Positions 52,989 through 62,325 of a stretch of DNA of 64,000 nt are shown here, piece by piece. Origin of the DNA: Massilia phyllostachyos. Its GTDB lineage: Bacteria; Pseudomonadota; Gammaproteobacteria; Burkholderiales; Burkholderiaceae_D. Below the pieces are notes generated by a model. It saw only the letters and a list, made by a program, of their open reading frames with translations. It was not told the origin of the DNA and ran no database searches. Within the stretch, counting starts at the first letter, position 1. Each line of letters opens with the position of its first letter. Location: assembly GCF_021044825.1 (NCBI RefSeq), contig NZ_JAJNOC010000004.1:62001-126000 (forward strand), in the 5' to 3' direction. The position numbers and the translations under genes were made by a program.

Positions 52989-53325
52989 TTCGCAACTCCA
53001 GAACTGGACCGCGGTCTGCGGCATCGACGAGATCGTCCCGGACACCGGCGTCTGCGCCTTGCTGGACGGGCGCCAGGTGGCCGTGTTCCGCATCGGCGTG
53101 ATCGAGCCGCGCGTGTTCGCCATCGATAACCTCGACCCCAACGCCGGCGCCGCCGTGCTGTCGCGTGGCCTGGTCGGCAGCATCGGCGAGCGCATCGTGG
53201 TCGCCTCGCCGATCTACAAGCAGCACTTCGACCTGCACAGCGGCGAATGCCTGGAAGCGCCCGAGCACTCGGTGGCAAGCTACCCGGCCCGGGTGGAAGG
53301 GGGGAAGGTATGGATCGCCCCCTGA
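52978..53325 (+). CDS. nirD: Nitrite reductase small subunit
   Basis: NirD is the small Rieske-like partner of NirB. The 115-residue protein has the NirD fold pattern (WTAVCGIDEIVPDTGVCALL, VFRIGVIEPRVFAIDN, ASPIYKQHFDLHSGECLEAP). The Cys/His Rieske ligands are absent, as is normal for NirD. It starts at ATG 52978 behind AAGGAGAG, 11 bases inside nirB, and overlaps the next gene by 16 bases, so translation is coupled throughout the operon. Confidence 0.96.
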   Translation: MHRDSQLQNWTAVCGIDEIVPDTGVCALLDGRQVAVFRIGVIEPRVFAIDNLDPNAGAAVLSRGLVGSIGERIVVASPIYKQHFDLHSGECLEAPEHSVASYPARVEGGKVWIAP

Positions 53326-54533
53326 AGCAGCGGCTGGTCGTGGTCGGCAACGGCATGGCGGGCATGCGCACCGTCGAGGAACTGCTCGAGCTCGACGCCG
53401 GCATGTATGACATTACCGTCTTCGGCGCCGAGCCGCGGGTGAACTACAACCGCATCCTGCTGTCGCCCGTGCTGGCCGGCGAAAAGCAGGCCGAGGACAT
53501 CGTGCTGCACCCGCGCGCCTGGTACGAGCAACACGGCATCGCCCTGCACGCGGGTGACCCGGTGGTCAGCCTCGACCGCCGCCGGCGCGTCGTGCGCGCA
53601 CATTCCGGGTTGGAGGTGGGCTACGAGCGGCTGCTGCTGGCGACCGGTTCCAGCCCCTTCATCGTGCCGGTGCCGGGTTCGCAGCTAGCAGGTGTGATCG
53701 GTTTCCGCGACCTGGACGACGTCGACACGATGCTGGCGGCCAGCCGGCGTGGCGGCCACGCGGTCGTCATCGGCGGCGGCCTGCTCGGGCTGGAGGCGGC
53801 CAACGGCCTGCTGCGGCGGGGAATGGACGTGACCGTCGTGCACCTGACGCACAGCCTGATGAACCAGCAGCTCGACGCGCAAGCCGCGCTGCTGCTCAAG
53901 GCGGCGCTGGAGCGGCGCGGCCTGCGCATCCTGCTCGGCGCGCAGACCGACAGCATCGCAGGCAGAGGCAAGGTGGAAGCGGTGCGCTTCGCCGACGGCC
54001 TGGAACTGCCGGCCGACCTGGTCGTGATGGCCGCCGGCGTGCGGCCGAACATCGCGCTGGCCCGTGACGCCGGCCTGTACTGCGAACGCGCCATCGTGGT
54101 CGACGACACCCTGCAGACCTACGACCCGCGCGTGTACGCGGTGGGCGAATGCGTCCAGCACCGCAAGGCGACCTTCGGCCTGGTGGCGCCGATCTGGGAA
54201 CAGGCGCGCGTCTGCGCCGCCCACCTGGCCGGCCGCGGCCACCGCCGCTACGTGCAGCAGGCGACGGCCACCAGGCTGAAAGTCACCGGCATCGACCTGT
54301 ACTCGGCGGGCGACATTGTCGGCCTGGACGGCAGCGAAGACCTGGTGCTGCGCGACCGCCACGCCGGCGTGTATAAACGCCTGGTGCTGGCCGGGAACCG
54401 CGTCACCGGCGCGGTGCTGTACGGCGACGTGGCCGACGGGCCCTGGTACTTCGACCTGATCCAGCAAGGGAGGGACATCTCCGGCATCCGCGACCGGCTG
54501 CTGTTCGGCCCGGCCATGTGCGAGGCCGCATGA
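53310..54533 (+). CDS. NasB-like FAD/NAD oxidoreductase for nitrate reductase
   Basis: The 407-residue flavoprotein matches the N-terminal domain of NirB (VVVGNGMAGMRTVEELLE, LLLATGSSPFIVPVPG, AVVIGGGLLGLEAANGLLRRG) but has no Fe-S or sirohaem parts. In assimilatory nitrate clusters such proteins serve as the NADH-dependent electron-transfer subunit (NasB/NasC type) for the catalytic subunit. It starts at ATG 53310, within nirD, and its TGA overlaps the nasA start by four bases. Direct pairing with NasA is therefore likely. Confidence 0.9.
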   Translation: MDRPLKQRLVVVGNGMAGMRTVEELLELDAGMYDITVFGAEPRVNYNRILLSPVLAGEKQAEDIVLHPRAWYEQHGIALHAGDPVVSLDRRRRVVRAHSGLEVGYERLLLATGSSPFIVPVPGSQLAGVIGFRDLDDVDTMLAASRRGGHAVVIGGGLLGLEAANGLLRRGMDVTVVHLTHSLMNQQLDAQAALLLKAALERRGLRILLGAQTDSIAGRGKVEAVRFADGLELPADLVVMAAGVRPNIALARDAGLYCERAIVVDDTLQTYDPRVYAVGECVQHRKATFGLVAPIWEQARVCAAHLAGRGHRRYVQQATATRLKVTGIDLYSAGDIVGLDGSEDLVLRDRHAGVYKRLVLAGNRVTGAVLYGDVADGPWYFDLIQQGRDISGIRDRLLFGPAMCEAA

Positions 54534-57184
54534 TGACGGTGCGCACGACCTGCCCCTACTGCGGCGTCGGCTGCGGCGTGAAGGCGACGCCGATGGCGCA
54601 TGGCGCCATCATCGAGGGCGACCCGGACCACATGGCGAACCGCGGCCGCCTGTGCGTCAAGGGCGCGGCCCTGGGCGAGACCCTGGACCTGGACGGACGC
54701 CTGCTGGCGCCCGCGATCCGCGACGAACAAGGCCTGCGCGAAGCCGGCTGGGACGAGGCGCTCGCCAAAGTCGCGTCCACCTTCGCCGCCATCGTCGCCG
54801 AGCACGGCCCGGACGCGGTGGCGCTCTACGTCTCCGGCCAGCTGCTCACCGAGGACTACTACGTCGCCAACAAGTTCATGAAGGGCTTCATCGGCAGCGC
54901 CAACATCGACACCAATTCGCGCCTGTGCATGTCCTCCAGCGTGGCCGGCCACAAGCGCGCCTTCGGCGAAGACCTGGTGCCCGGCTGCTACGAGGATTTC
55001 GAGCTGGCCGACCTGATCGTGCTGGTCGGCTCGAATGCCGCCTGGTGCCACCCGACGCTGTTCCAGCGCATCGCCAAAGCGCGCGAACTGCGCCCGCACC
55101 TGCGCATCGTCGCCATCGATCCGCGCCGCACCGCCACCTGCGAATCGGCCGACCTGCACCTGCCGATCAAGCCGGGCACGGACGTCTGGCTGTTCAACGG
55201 CCTGCTCGCCTACCTGGCCCACAGCGGCGCCGTCGACAGCGCCTTCATCGACGCGCACACGAACGGACTCGAGGCGGCCCTCGAGGCGGCTGGAGAGTGC
55301 GCCAGCATCGAATTCGTCGCCCGCCATTGCGGCATTGACCCGCGCCTGCTGGTCGAGTTCTACGAACTGTTCGCCGCCAGCGACAAGGTCGTCACCGCCT
55401 TCTCGCAAGGCGTGAACCAGTCCACCAGCGGCACCGACAAGGTCAACGCCATCATCAACTGCCACCTGGTCACCGGCCGCATCGGCAAGCCGGGCATGGG
55501 CCCGTTCTCGCTCACGGGCCAGCCCAACGCCATGGGCGGACGCGAAGTGGGCGGCCTGGCGAACATGCTGGCCGCCCACCTGGAGCTGGACCAGCCGGCG
55601 CACCGCGAGCTGGTCCGCACCTTCTGGGACGCGCCGCGCATCGCCGCCAGGCCCGGCCTGAAGGCGGTCGAAATGTTCCGCGCCATCGAGGAGGGCGGCA
55701 TCAAGGCGGTCTGGATCATGGCCACCAACCCGGTGGCCAGCCTGCCCGACGCCGACCAGGTGCGGCGCGCCCTTGCGCGCTGCGAGCTGGTGGTGGTCTC
55801 GGACATGAGCGCCGCCACCGACACCGCCGCCCATGCCCACGTGCTGCTGCCCGCCCTCGGCTGGGGCGAAAAGGACGGCACCGTCACCAACTCCGAACGC
55901 TGCATCTCGCGCCAGCGCGCCTTCCTGGACGCGCCGGGCCAGGCGCGCGCCGACTGGTGGGCGCTGTGCCAGGTGGCGCGGCGCATGGGCTTCCACGGCT
56001 TCGATTACCGCGACGCCCACGCGATCTTCGGCGAACACGCGCGCCTCTCCGCCTGGCGCAACGATGAGACCGGCGTGCCGCGCGCCTTCCGCATCGACGG
56101 CCTGGCCGGCTTGAGCCGCGCCGGCTATGACGGCCTCGCACCGATCCAGTGGCCGGTAGGCGCAGCAGGCGAGGGCAGCGCCCGGCTGTTCACCGACGGC
56201 CGCTATGCCCACGCCGACGGCAAGGCGCGCTTCGTCGCCACCGTGCCGCGCGCGCCCGCCAACCCGGCCGACCGTGCATATCCGATCGTCCTGAACACCG
56301 GCCGCCTGCGCGACCAGTGGCACACCATGACCCGCACCGGCAAGTCGCCGCGCCTGGCGAATCACGCGCCCGAACCTTGCGTCGACCTGCATCCGCACGA
56401 CGCCCTGCTGGCCGGCGTGCGCGAAGGCGAACTGGCGCGCGTGAGCAGCCGCTGGGGCGCCATGGTCGCGCGGGTCAGTCACGGCGGCGGCATCGCGCGC
56501 GGCAGCGCCTTCATTCCGATCCACTGGACCGGCCAGAACGCTTCCGACGCGCGGGTCGGCGCGGTGGTCAATCCGGCCGTCGACCCGGTCTCGGGCGAGC
56601 CGGAATTCAAGCACACGCCGGTGCGCATCGAACCCTTCGCCGTCGCCTGGCACGGCTTCATCCTCAGCCGCAACGAGATCGGCCTGGCCCAGGTCGCCAA
56701 CTGGACGCGCGTTCGCGGCGCCGGCTTCCTGCGCTACGAACTGGGCGGACGCGAGCCGGCGTCCCCCGCGTGGGCACGCGCGCTGCTGGGCGCGGACCCG
56801 GACGCCGACTGGATCGACTACGAGGACCGCGCCGAAGGCATGCTGCGCTGCGCCCTGCTGGTGGACGGCCGCCTGCAAGCCTGCCTGTTCGTCTCGCGCC
56901 GCCCCGATTTGCCCGCGCGCGCCTGGCTGGGCGGCCTGTTCGCCCAGGACGCCCTGTCGCCGAAAGACCGCGCCACCCTGCTGGCCGGCCGCGCCCCGGT
57001 CCAGGGCCTCGACCCCGGCCCCACCGTCTGCGCCTGCTTCGGCGTCGGCCGCGACACCATCCGCAGCGCCATCGCGCAGCATGGGCTAAAGGATGCGGGC
57101 GCCGTCACCGCCTGCCTGCGCGCCGGCGGCAACTGCGGCTCCTGCCTGCCCGAGATCCGCCAGCTGCTGGCCGAACCACGGTAG
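54530..57184 (+). CDS. nasA: Assimilatory nitrate reductase catalytic subunit
   Basis: This molybdopterin enzyme of 884 residues reduces nitrate to nitrite in the cytosol. The N-terminal [4Fe-4S] ligands are Cys8, Cys11, Cys15 and Cys42 (CPYCGVGC...LCVKG). The large Mo-bisMGD domains include SSSVAGHKRAFGEDL and TGQPNAMGGREVGGLANML. The C-terminus (~830-880) carries a BFD-like [2Fe-2S] domain (VCACFGVGRDTI, GNCGSCLPE), the type found in NasA proteins that take electrons from a NirB-like flavoprotein. No Tat signal is present. ATG 54530 overlaps the upstream stop; the operon ends with a terminator 16 bases later. Confidence 0.96.
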   Translation: MMTVRTTCPYCGVGCGVKATPMAHGAIIEGDPDHMANRGRLCVKGAALGETLDLDGRLLAPAIRDEQGLREAGWDEALAKVASTFAAIVAEHGPDAVALYVSGQLLTEDYYVANKFMKGFIGSANIDTNSRLCMSSSVAGHKRAFGEDLVPGCYEDFELADLIVLVGSNAAWCHPTLFQRIAKARELRPHLRIVAIDPRRTATCESADLHLPIKPGTDVWLFNGLLAYLAHSGAVDSAFIDAHTNGLEAALEAAGECASIEFVARHCGIDPRLLVEFYELFAASDKVVTAFSQGVNQSTSGTDKVNAIINCHLVTGRIGKPGMGPFSLTGQPNAMGGREVGGLANMLAAHLELDQPAHRELVRTFWDAPRIAARPGLKAVEMFRAIEEGGIKAVWIMATNPVASLPDADQVRRALARCELVVVSDMSAATDTAAHAHVLLPALGWGEKDGTVTNSERCISRQRAFLDAPGQARADWWALCQVARRMGFHGFDYRDAHAIFGEHARLSAWRNDETGVPRAFRIDGLAGLSRAGYDGLAPIQWPVGAAGEGSARLFTDGRYAHADGKARFVATVPRAPANPADRAYPIVLNTGRLRDQWHTMTRTGKSPRLANHAPEPCVDLHPHDALLAGVREGELARVSSRWGAMVARVSHGGGIARGSAFIPIHWTGQNASDARVGAVVNPAVDPVSGEPEFKHTPVRIEPFAVAWHGFILSRNEIGLAQVANWTRVRGAGFLRYELGGREPASPAWARALLGADPDADWIDYEDRAEGMLRCALLVDGRLQACLFVSRRPDLPARAWLGGLFAQDALSPKDRATLLAGRAPVQGLDPGPTVCACFGVGRDTIRSAIAQHGLKDAGAVTACLRAGGNCGSCLPEIRQLLAEPR

Positions 57185-57199
57185 TTCATGACACGGATG

Positions 57200-57232
57200 A
57201 AAGGCCGGCCGGCTCAGCTGGCCGGCCTTTTA
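57200..57232 (+). terminator. Rho-independent terminator of the nitrate operon
   Basis: AAAGGCCGGCC (57200-57210) pairs with GGCCGGCCTTT (57220-57230) around GGCTCAGCT and runs into TTTTAT. It lies 16 bases after the nasA stop. Confidence 0.9.
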
Positions 57233-57301
57233 TGCGTCACAAATGACATCCCCCGGACTCTCCCTCTGTAAACACGAACACTGTTGGAAAAAGGCGACAA
57301 A

Positions 57302-57319
57302 CATGTTTAGGAAAACATG
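57302..57319. promoter_or_regulatory. Inverted repeat upstream of the second TonB receptor promoter
   Basis: CATGTTT-AGGA-AAACATG is a perfect seven-base inverted repeat with a four-base centre, 30 bases upstream of the -35 element at 57350. Its size and position suit a repressor or activator site for the mannan-type locus. No regulator gene for this locus is visible in the window. Confidence 0.45.
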
Positions 57320-57349
57320 GCTAAACTGCACGCCTTTTTTGAAACTCAG

Positions 57350-57378
57350 TTGAGTTCCTGAAACCAACTTTGTATAAC
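57350..57378 (+). promoter_or_regulatory. Sigma-70 promoter of the second TonB receptor
   Basis: TTGAGT (57350-57355) and TATAAC (57373-57378) are spaced by exactly 17 bases. Transcription would start near 57,385, leaving an untranslated leader of about 210 bases before ATG 57598. The gene-free stretch 57185-57597 otherwise contains the nitrate operon terminator, the inverted repeat at 57302, and a C-run (AAAAGCCCCCCC near 57470) with no clear riboswitch. Confidence 0.65.
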
Positions 57379-57597
57379 TTCCACAACCGAAGTGCCATAC
57401 CCAGACGCGTAAAGCGGCCAGCATCGCCGTTTAGTAAATGCTGCCAAACGCGCTCCTGGCTCTACGCAAAAGCCCCCCCTTGATGCGTGAGTACGGGGCG
57501 ATTGGCGCCGGTCCACGTGTGCCGCGAGTCGGGAACGCCTTCCTCGTCGCGACAGATAAAAAGCCCATCCACAGGGCACAATAAGGAGATGTAAATC

Positions 57598-60500
57598 ATG
57601 ATGTTCAGCAAAGTTCTTGCATCGCGCCATACCGTGCGTATCAGCGCCACCCCGATCGCCATCGCGGTCGCGACGGCGCTGTTGAGCATGAGCGCCCAGG
57701 CCCAGACCACCGACGCCGCAACTGCCGCAACTCCCTCCCAGCAGACGCAGGTCAACAACGGCGAGCCCGTCAAGGTCCAGGTCACCGGCTACCGCTACGC
57801 GATCGAGAAGAGCCTCGACCAGAAGCGCGACGCCAATTCGATCGTCGAGGTGATCACCGCCGAAGACATCGGTAAGTTCCCCGACAAGAACGTGGCCGAC
57901 GCGCTGCAGCGCGTGCCGGGCGTGGTCGTGACCCGCGAAGGCGGCGAAGGCAAGAACGTGTCCGTGCGCGGCCTGTCGTCGGAACTGACGCTGACCCAGC
58001 TGAACGGCAATTACATCGCCACCGCGGAATCGAACGGCGATCCGACCCGTTCCTTCAACTACCAGCTGCTGCCGTCGAACATGCTGGGCAGCGCCGAGCT
58101 GTTCAAGACGCCGGAGGCGCGCATCGACGAGGGCGGCATCGGCGGCACCGTGATCCTGAACACCCGCCGTCCGCTCGACATGCCGTCGAACAGCGGCTTC
58201 GTCAACGCCGAAGGCACCTGGGCCGACACGACCAAGAAGGGCGACGGCCAGTTCTCGGGCCAGTACGCCTGGCACGACGAGAGCAACCGCATCGGCGTGC
58301 TGGTCGGCCTGACCCAGCAGAAGCGCACCACGCGCACCATGGGCGCCAGCACCGGCGGCTGGCAGTGGTACGGCGACGATTACAGCAACCACCCGCCGAG
58401 CGACGTCAACGGTAAGCCGAACGACCAGGTCCCGACCTGGTGGGGCGAGTCGGGCTTCTACGACCAGAACGGCAAGTACTACACCAACTTCATGATGCCG
58501 ACCACGGTCAGGGCGGCCGTGACCGAAGAGGAACGCGTGCGACGCGGCGGCCAGCTGACCCTGCAATTCAAGCCGGTTCGCAACCTGAACCTGGTCGCCA
58601 ACTACTTCCGCTTCGACCTGAAGCAGGATTCCCAGGAAAATTCGCTCGTGGTGCCGGAATGGAGCCTGGCGCGCTACAGCGGCGACGGCAACTGGCGGGG
58701 CGGCCGCCTGCTCGACGGCCTGACCTTCGACCCGAGCGGCACCATCGTCACCGGCGCCAACTACAGCCTGCGCCCGGGCAAGGCCTACTACTGCAGCGAA
58801 GCGCAGGCGGCCGCCAATGGCCAGAAGCCGGGCGGCTGGGGTCCGGACGACTGCACCCTGCCGACGCCCTGGCTGAACGGCAGCTACAACAAGGAGAAAT
58901 CCCTGTCGCAGACCTTCGACATCGGCGCCGAATGGCGCGGCGAATCGCTGGACGCCAACTTCAAGGCCGGCCGTACCTGGGCCAAGGGTGGTCCGTCGCT
59001 GGTGATGTCGATGCCGATCAAGCCGCGTGTCCAGAATGCGGACGGCAGCTGGACCAACGGCAACAGCGTGACCTCGTGGGACATCAGCGGCACGCCGACG
59101 TTCAACTTCTCGCCGGAGCTGCTGGCGAACCTGCGCAAGGGCATCGGCGAGATCGACCTCGGCTCGACCGGGTCGTCGTGGACCAAGAACAGCAACAAGC
59201 AGAACTACGCCCAGGCCGACTTCACCTGGCATACCGACTACAACTTCCTGGACTCGCTGCAGTTCGGCCTCAAGTACCGCGACGGCGGCATCCGCCGCAG
59301 CACCGGCAACAACTACTGGACCTGCCAGGGCAGCGACGGCAGCTACGACAACCGCTTCCAGAACGGCTGCGATTCCAACGCCAACAAGTTCAATCCGTCC
59401 TATCTGTACGAGGGTAACCTGGAGAACCTGGGCGGCGCCTTCAACACCAGCGCTTTCCCGGCGATTAACTACCCGGCCTACATCAGCTACCTGACCAATA
59501 CCTACGGGGCCATGAAGACCCGTGACGAAGACAACTTCGTCTACAACGTCGAGGAAAAGATTTCGTCGTTCTACCTGCAGGCGAACTACAAGACCGACCG
59601 CCTGCGCGGCAACCTTGGCGTGCGTGTGGTGAAAACCAAGCAGCATGCCGACTCGACCGACCGTGTCGACCTCTACAACGACTACTTCTACAACGTCAAC
59701 GGCGCCCCGGCGCCTTGCCTGGCAGGCGGCTTGCCGGCCGTCGGCGCGCCGGCGGGTTCGGGCTGCACCAGCGGCTTCACCGTGCTGCCGGACAGCCAGA
59801 CCAACCCGGCCTCGGGCCACGTGTCGACCTTCCTGGTCAGCTCGCTGGACCGCAGCTACACCGACGTGCTGCCGAGCTTTAACCTGGCGTATGACGTGTC
59901 CGACACGCTGCTGTTCCGCGCCGCCGCGTCCAAGGCGATCGCGCGTCCGAGCTACGGCGACATCGCTTCGCCGGGCAGCCTGCGCTACTACAGCCAGGAA
60001 TACATCAACGATCGCCGCCTGATCGGCGGCGGCGACCAGCTGGGCTGGTTCGGCAGCGGCAGTAACAAGAGCCTGGAAGCCTACAAGGCGACCATGGTCG
60101 ACCTGGGCCTGGAATGGTACTTCCAGCGCGGCTCGGTGCTCGGTCTCGGCCTGTTCCGCAAGAACGTCGACAACTTCACCGTGGACGTGGTGCGCGACAT
60201 CAACCTGACCGTCGGCGGCGAGGCCGTCACGGTGCAGAACTACGCGACCAAGGCCAGCGGCCGCGGCGCGGTGTCGAAAGGCGTCGAGTTCTACGTGCAG
60301 CACACGCTGCCGTCCGGCCTGGGCGTGCAGTTCAACTACACCTACAACAAGACCAACCTGGCGGCGATCACGCTGGAAGACGGCACCGACATCGGCACCG
60401 CGCCGCTGGTCGGCAGCGCCAAGAACCAGACCAACCTGACGGTGTTCTATGAAACCGACAAGTTCCTGGTGCGTGCTTCGTACAACCGCCGCGGCGAAGT

Positions 60501-60726
60501 GGTGGACGGCATCGTCAACGGCTTCAATGTGTACCGCGATCCCTTCGCACAGGTCGACCTGAACGCCGCCTACAACTTCACCAAGGAACTCAGCCTGACC
60601 GCGTCGGTGCTGAACCTGACGAAGGAAGAGTCGCGCTCGCACCTGGGTAACGACACCAAGGACCGCTTCTACTCGAGCGGTTACACCGGTCGCGTGGTCT
60701 ACGTGGGCCTGAACTACAAGTTCTAA
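57598..60726 (+). CDS. TonB-dependent outer-membrane receptor (TIGR01782-like)
   Basis: The 1042-residue protein has a long signal peptide (cleaved near MSAQAQTT, residue ~35), a plug (~60-190; VEVITAEDIGKFPDKNVADALQRVPGVV) and a large barrel ending VVYVGLNYKF with the terminal Phe required for outer-membrane assembly. The ITAEDIGKFPDKNVA motif is the hallmark of the glycan-type TonB receptor family TIGR01782. Downstream genes encode a halogenase-like flavoprotein and a GH2 beta-mannosidase, so manno-oligosaccharides or N-glycan fragments are the likely cargo. AAGGAG lies nine bases before ATG 57598. Confidence 0.94.
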   Translation: MMFSKVLASRHTVRISATPIAIAVATALLSMSAQAQTTDAATAATPSQQTQVNNGEPVKVQVTGYRYAIEKSLDQKRDANSIVEVITAEDIGKFPDKNVADALQRVPGVVVTREGGEGKNVSVRGLSSELTLTQLNGNYIATAESNGDPTRSFNYQLLPSNMLGSAELFKTPEARIDEGGIGGTVILNTRRPLDMPSNSGFVNAEGTWADTTKKGDGQFSGQYAWHDESNRIGVLVGLTQQKRTTRTMGASTGGWQWYGDDYSNHPPSDVNGKPNDQVPTWWGESGFYDQNGKYYTNFMMPTTVRAAVTEEERVRRGGQLTLQFKPVRNLNLVANYFRFDLKQDSQENSLVVPEWSLARYSGDGNWRGGRLLDGLTFDPSGTIVTGANYSLRPGKAYYCSEAQAAANGQKPGGWGPDDCTLPTPWLNGSYNKEKSLSQTFDIGAEWRGESLDANFKAGRTWAKGGPSLVMSMPIKPRVQNADGSWTNGNSVTSWDISGTPTFNFSPELLANLRKGIGEIDLGSTGSSWTKNSNKQNYAQADFTWHTDYNFLDSLQFGLKYRDGGIRRSTGNNYWTCQGSDGSYDNRFQNGCDSNANKFNPSYLYEGNLENLGGAFNTSAFPAINYPAYISYLTNTYGAMKTRDEDNFVYNVEEKISSFYLQANYKTDRLRGNLGVRVVKTKQHADSTDRVDLYNDYFYNVNGAPAPCLAGGLPAVGAPAGSGCTSGFTVLPDSQTNPASGHVSTFLVSSLDRSYTDVLPSFNLAYDVSDTLLFRAAASKAIARPSYGDIASPGSLRYYSQEYINDRRLIGGGDQLGWFGSGSNKSLEAYKATMVDLGLEWYFQRGSVLGLGLFRKNVDNFTVDVVRDINLTVGGEAVTVQNYATKASGRGAVSKGVEFYVQHTLPSGLGVQFNYTYNKTNLAAITLEDGTDIGTAPLVGSAKNQTNLTVFYETDKFLVRASYNRRGEVVDGIVNGFNVYRDPFAQVDLNAAYNFTKELSLTASVLNLTKEESRSHLGNDTKDRFYSSGYTGRVVYVGLNYKF

Positions 60727-60747
60727 GTTCCGCCTTGTGTCTGTAAC

Positions 60748-60788
60748 GGCAGTTGCCAGGTATTTCCGGGCAACTGCCTTCTTTATTT
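60748..60788 (+). terminator. Intergenic terminator/attenuator after the receptor
   Basis: GGCAGTTGCC (60748-60757) pairs with GGCAACTGCC (60769-60778), followed by TTCTTTATTT. It lies between the receptor and the halogenase-like gene, 22 bases before the latter's start codon. Partial termination would give high receptor and lower enzyme expression. Confidence 0.7.
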
Positions 60789-60810
60789 GGACGGTGCAGC
60801 GGGAGAACGT

Positions 60811-62325
60811 ATGCAGGACCGTGTCAGGAGTATCACCATCGTCGGGGGCGGCAGCGCGGGCTGGATGGCCGCGGCGGCGCTCGCCACCTACCTGGGCCGC
60901 AACGCCGTGGTCCGCCTGGTCGAATCCGAGGAGATCGGCATCGTCGGCGTGGGCGAGGCCAGCGTGCCCCACATCCGGCAATTCAACGGGCAATGGCTCG
61001 GCATCGAGGAAGCGGATTTCGTCAAGCGCACCCATGCCACCGTCAAGCTGGGCATCCAGTTCAACGACTGGGGCCGCATCGGCGACAGCTACGTCCACGG
61101 CTTCGGCGCCATCGGCCGCTCGATCGGACCGCTGCCTTTCCACCAGTTCTGGCTCAAGCTGCACCTGGCCGGACGCGCCGCGCCGATCGGCGCCTATTCA
61201 CCACAGACGGTGATGGCGCCGCAGGGCCGCTTCGCGCCCCGCGACGGCAACGCGCCGCCGCAGTCGCCGCTGGCCGACATCGCCTACGCCTATCACTTCG
61301 ACGCCGCCCTGTACGCGCGCTACCTGCGCGAGCTGGCCGAGCAGCGCGGCGTGCGGCGCATCGAAGGCAAGATCGTCCAGGTCAAGCAGCGCGCCGGCGA
61401 CGGCTTCGTCGAATCGCTGATGCTGGAGAACGGGCAGGTGGTCGAGGGCGAATTGTTCATCGACTGCTCGGGCTTCCGCGGGCTGCTGATCGAAGAGACC
61501 TTGAAGACCGGCTATGTCGACTGGTCGCACTGGTTGCCCTGCGACCGTGCGATGGCGGTGCCGAGCGAAAAGGTCGATCCGATCACGCCGTACACGAAAG
61601 CCACCGCGCGTGACGCTGGATGGCAGTGGCGCATTCCGCTGCAGCACCGCACCGGCAACGGCTACGTGTACTCGAGCAAGTACATCAGCGACGACGAGGC
61701 GGCAAGCACCCTGCTCGCGAACCTGGACGGCAAGGCGCTGGCCGAGCCGCGTCCACTGCGCTTCACCACCGGCATGCGCAACAAGTTCTGGAACAAGAAT
61801 GTGGTGGCGCTGGGGCTGGCCAGCGGTTTCCTGGAACCGCTCGAATCGACCAGCATCTATCTCGCCCAGTCGGGCATCACGCGCCTGCTGAGCCTATTCC
61901 CGACGCGCGACATGAGCCCGCTGCTCAGCGAACGCTACAACCGCGAATCGGCCTTCGAGTACGAGCGCGTGCGCGACTTCCTGATCCTGCACTACCACGC
62001 GACCGAGCGCGACGATACGCCGTTCTGGAATGACTGCCGCACGATGTCGATTCCGGATTCCCTGCGCGAAGCGATGGACCTGTTCCGCTACGACGGCCGC
62101 TACTTCCGCAACGGCGAGGATTTCTTTGCGCTGCCGAGCTGGGTGCAGGTGATGCTGGGGCAGCGCATCGTGCCGCAAAGCTATCACCCCATCGTCGACG
62201 AGATGCCGGAAGACAAACTCGTCGAACACGTCGAGGGCATCCGCACGCAACTCGCGCGCGCCGTGTCCACCATGCCGACCCATCAGGAATGGATCGACCG
62301 TTACTGGAAAGCGAGCGCGCCATGA
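60811..62325 (+). CDS. Tryptophan-halogenase-like flavoprotein
   Basis: The 504-residue protein is a second member of the family at 15754. It has ITIVGGGSAGWMAAAAL for FAD, IGIVGVGEASVPHIRQF, Lys in HATVKLGIQFNDWG at the catalytic-lysine position, and GWQWRIPLQ (WxWxIP motif). Both residues thought to guide hypohalous acid are thus plausible, yet its place between a TonB receptor and a beta-mannosidase suggests a glycan-related task. I start at ATG 60811 after GGGAGAA; an upstream in-frame start at 60787 would lie in the terminator stem. Its stop overlaps the mannosidase start (ATGA). Confidence 0.87.
   Translation: MQDRVRSITIVGGGSAGWMAAAALATYLGRNAVVRLVESEEIGIVGVGEASVPHIRQFNGQWLGIEEADFVKRTHATVKLGIQFNDWGRIGDSYVHGFGAIGRSIGPLPFHQFWLKLHLAGRAAPIGAYSPQTVMAPQGRFAPRDGNAPPQSPLADIAYAYHFDAALYARYLRELAEQRGVRRIEGKIVQVKQRAGDGFVESLMLENGQVVEGELFIDCSGFRGLLIEETLKTGYVDWSHWLPCDRAMAVPSEKVDPITPYTKATARDAGWQWRIPLQHRTGNGYVYSSKYISDDEAASTLLANLDGKALAEPRPLRFTTGMRNKFWNKNVVALGLASGFLEPLESTSIYLAQSGITRLLSLFPTRDMSPLLSERYNRESAFEYERVRDFLILHYHATERDDTPFWNDCRTMSIPDSLREAMDLFRYDGRYFRNGEDFFALPSWVQVMLGQRIVPQSYHPIVDEMPEDKLVEHVEGIRTQLARAVSTMPTHQEWIDRYWKASAP

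Noticed and set aside
57460..57480. C-run near 57470 as a slippery or recoding site
   Set aside because: It is in an untranslated region with no overlapping frame that would benefit.
57346..61164. A 1272-codon open frame on the minus strand opposite the second TonB receptor
   Set aside because: It is the antisense shadow of a GC-rich gene: Val/His/Gln/Arg-rich low-complexity composition and no domain, while the plus strand encodes a complete receptor.
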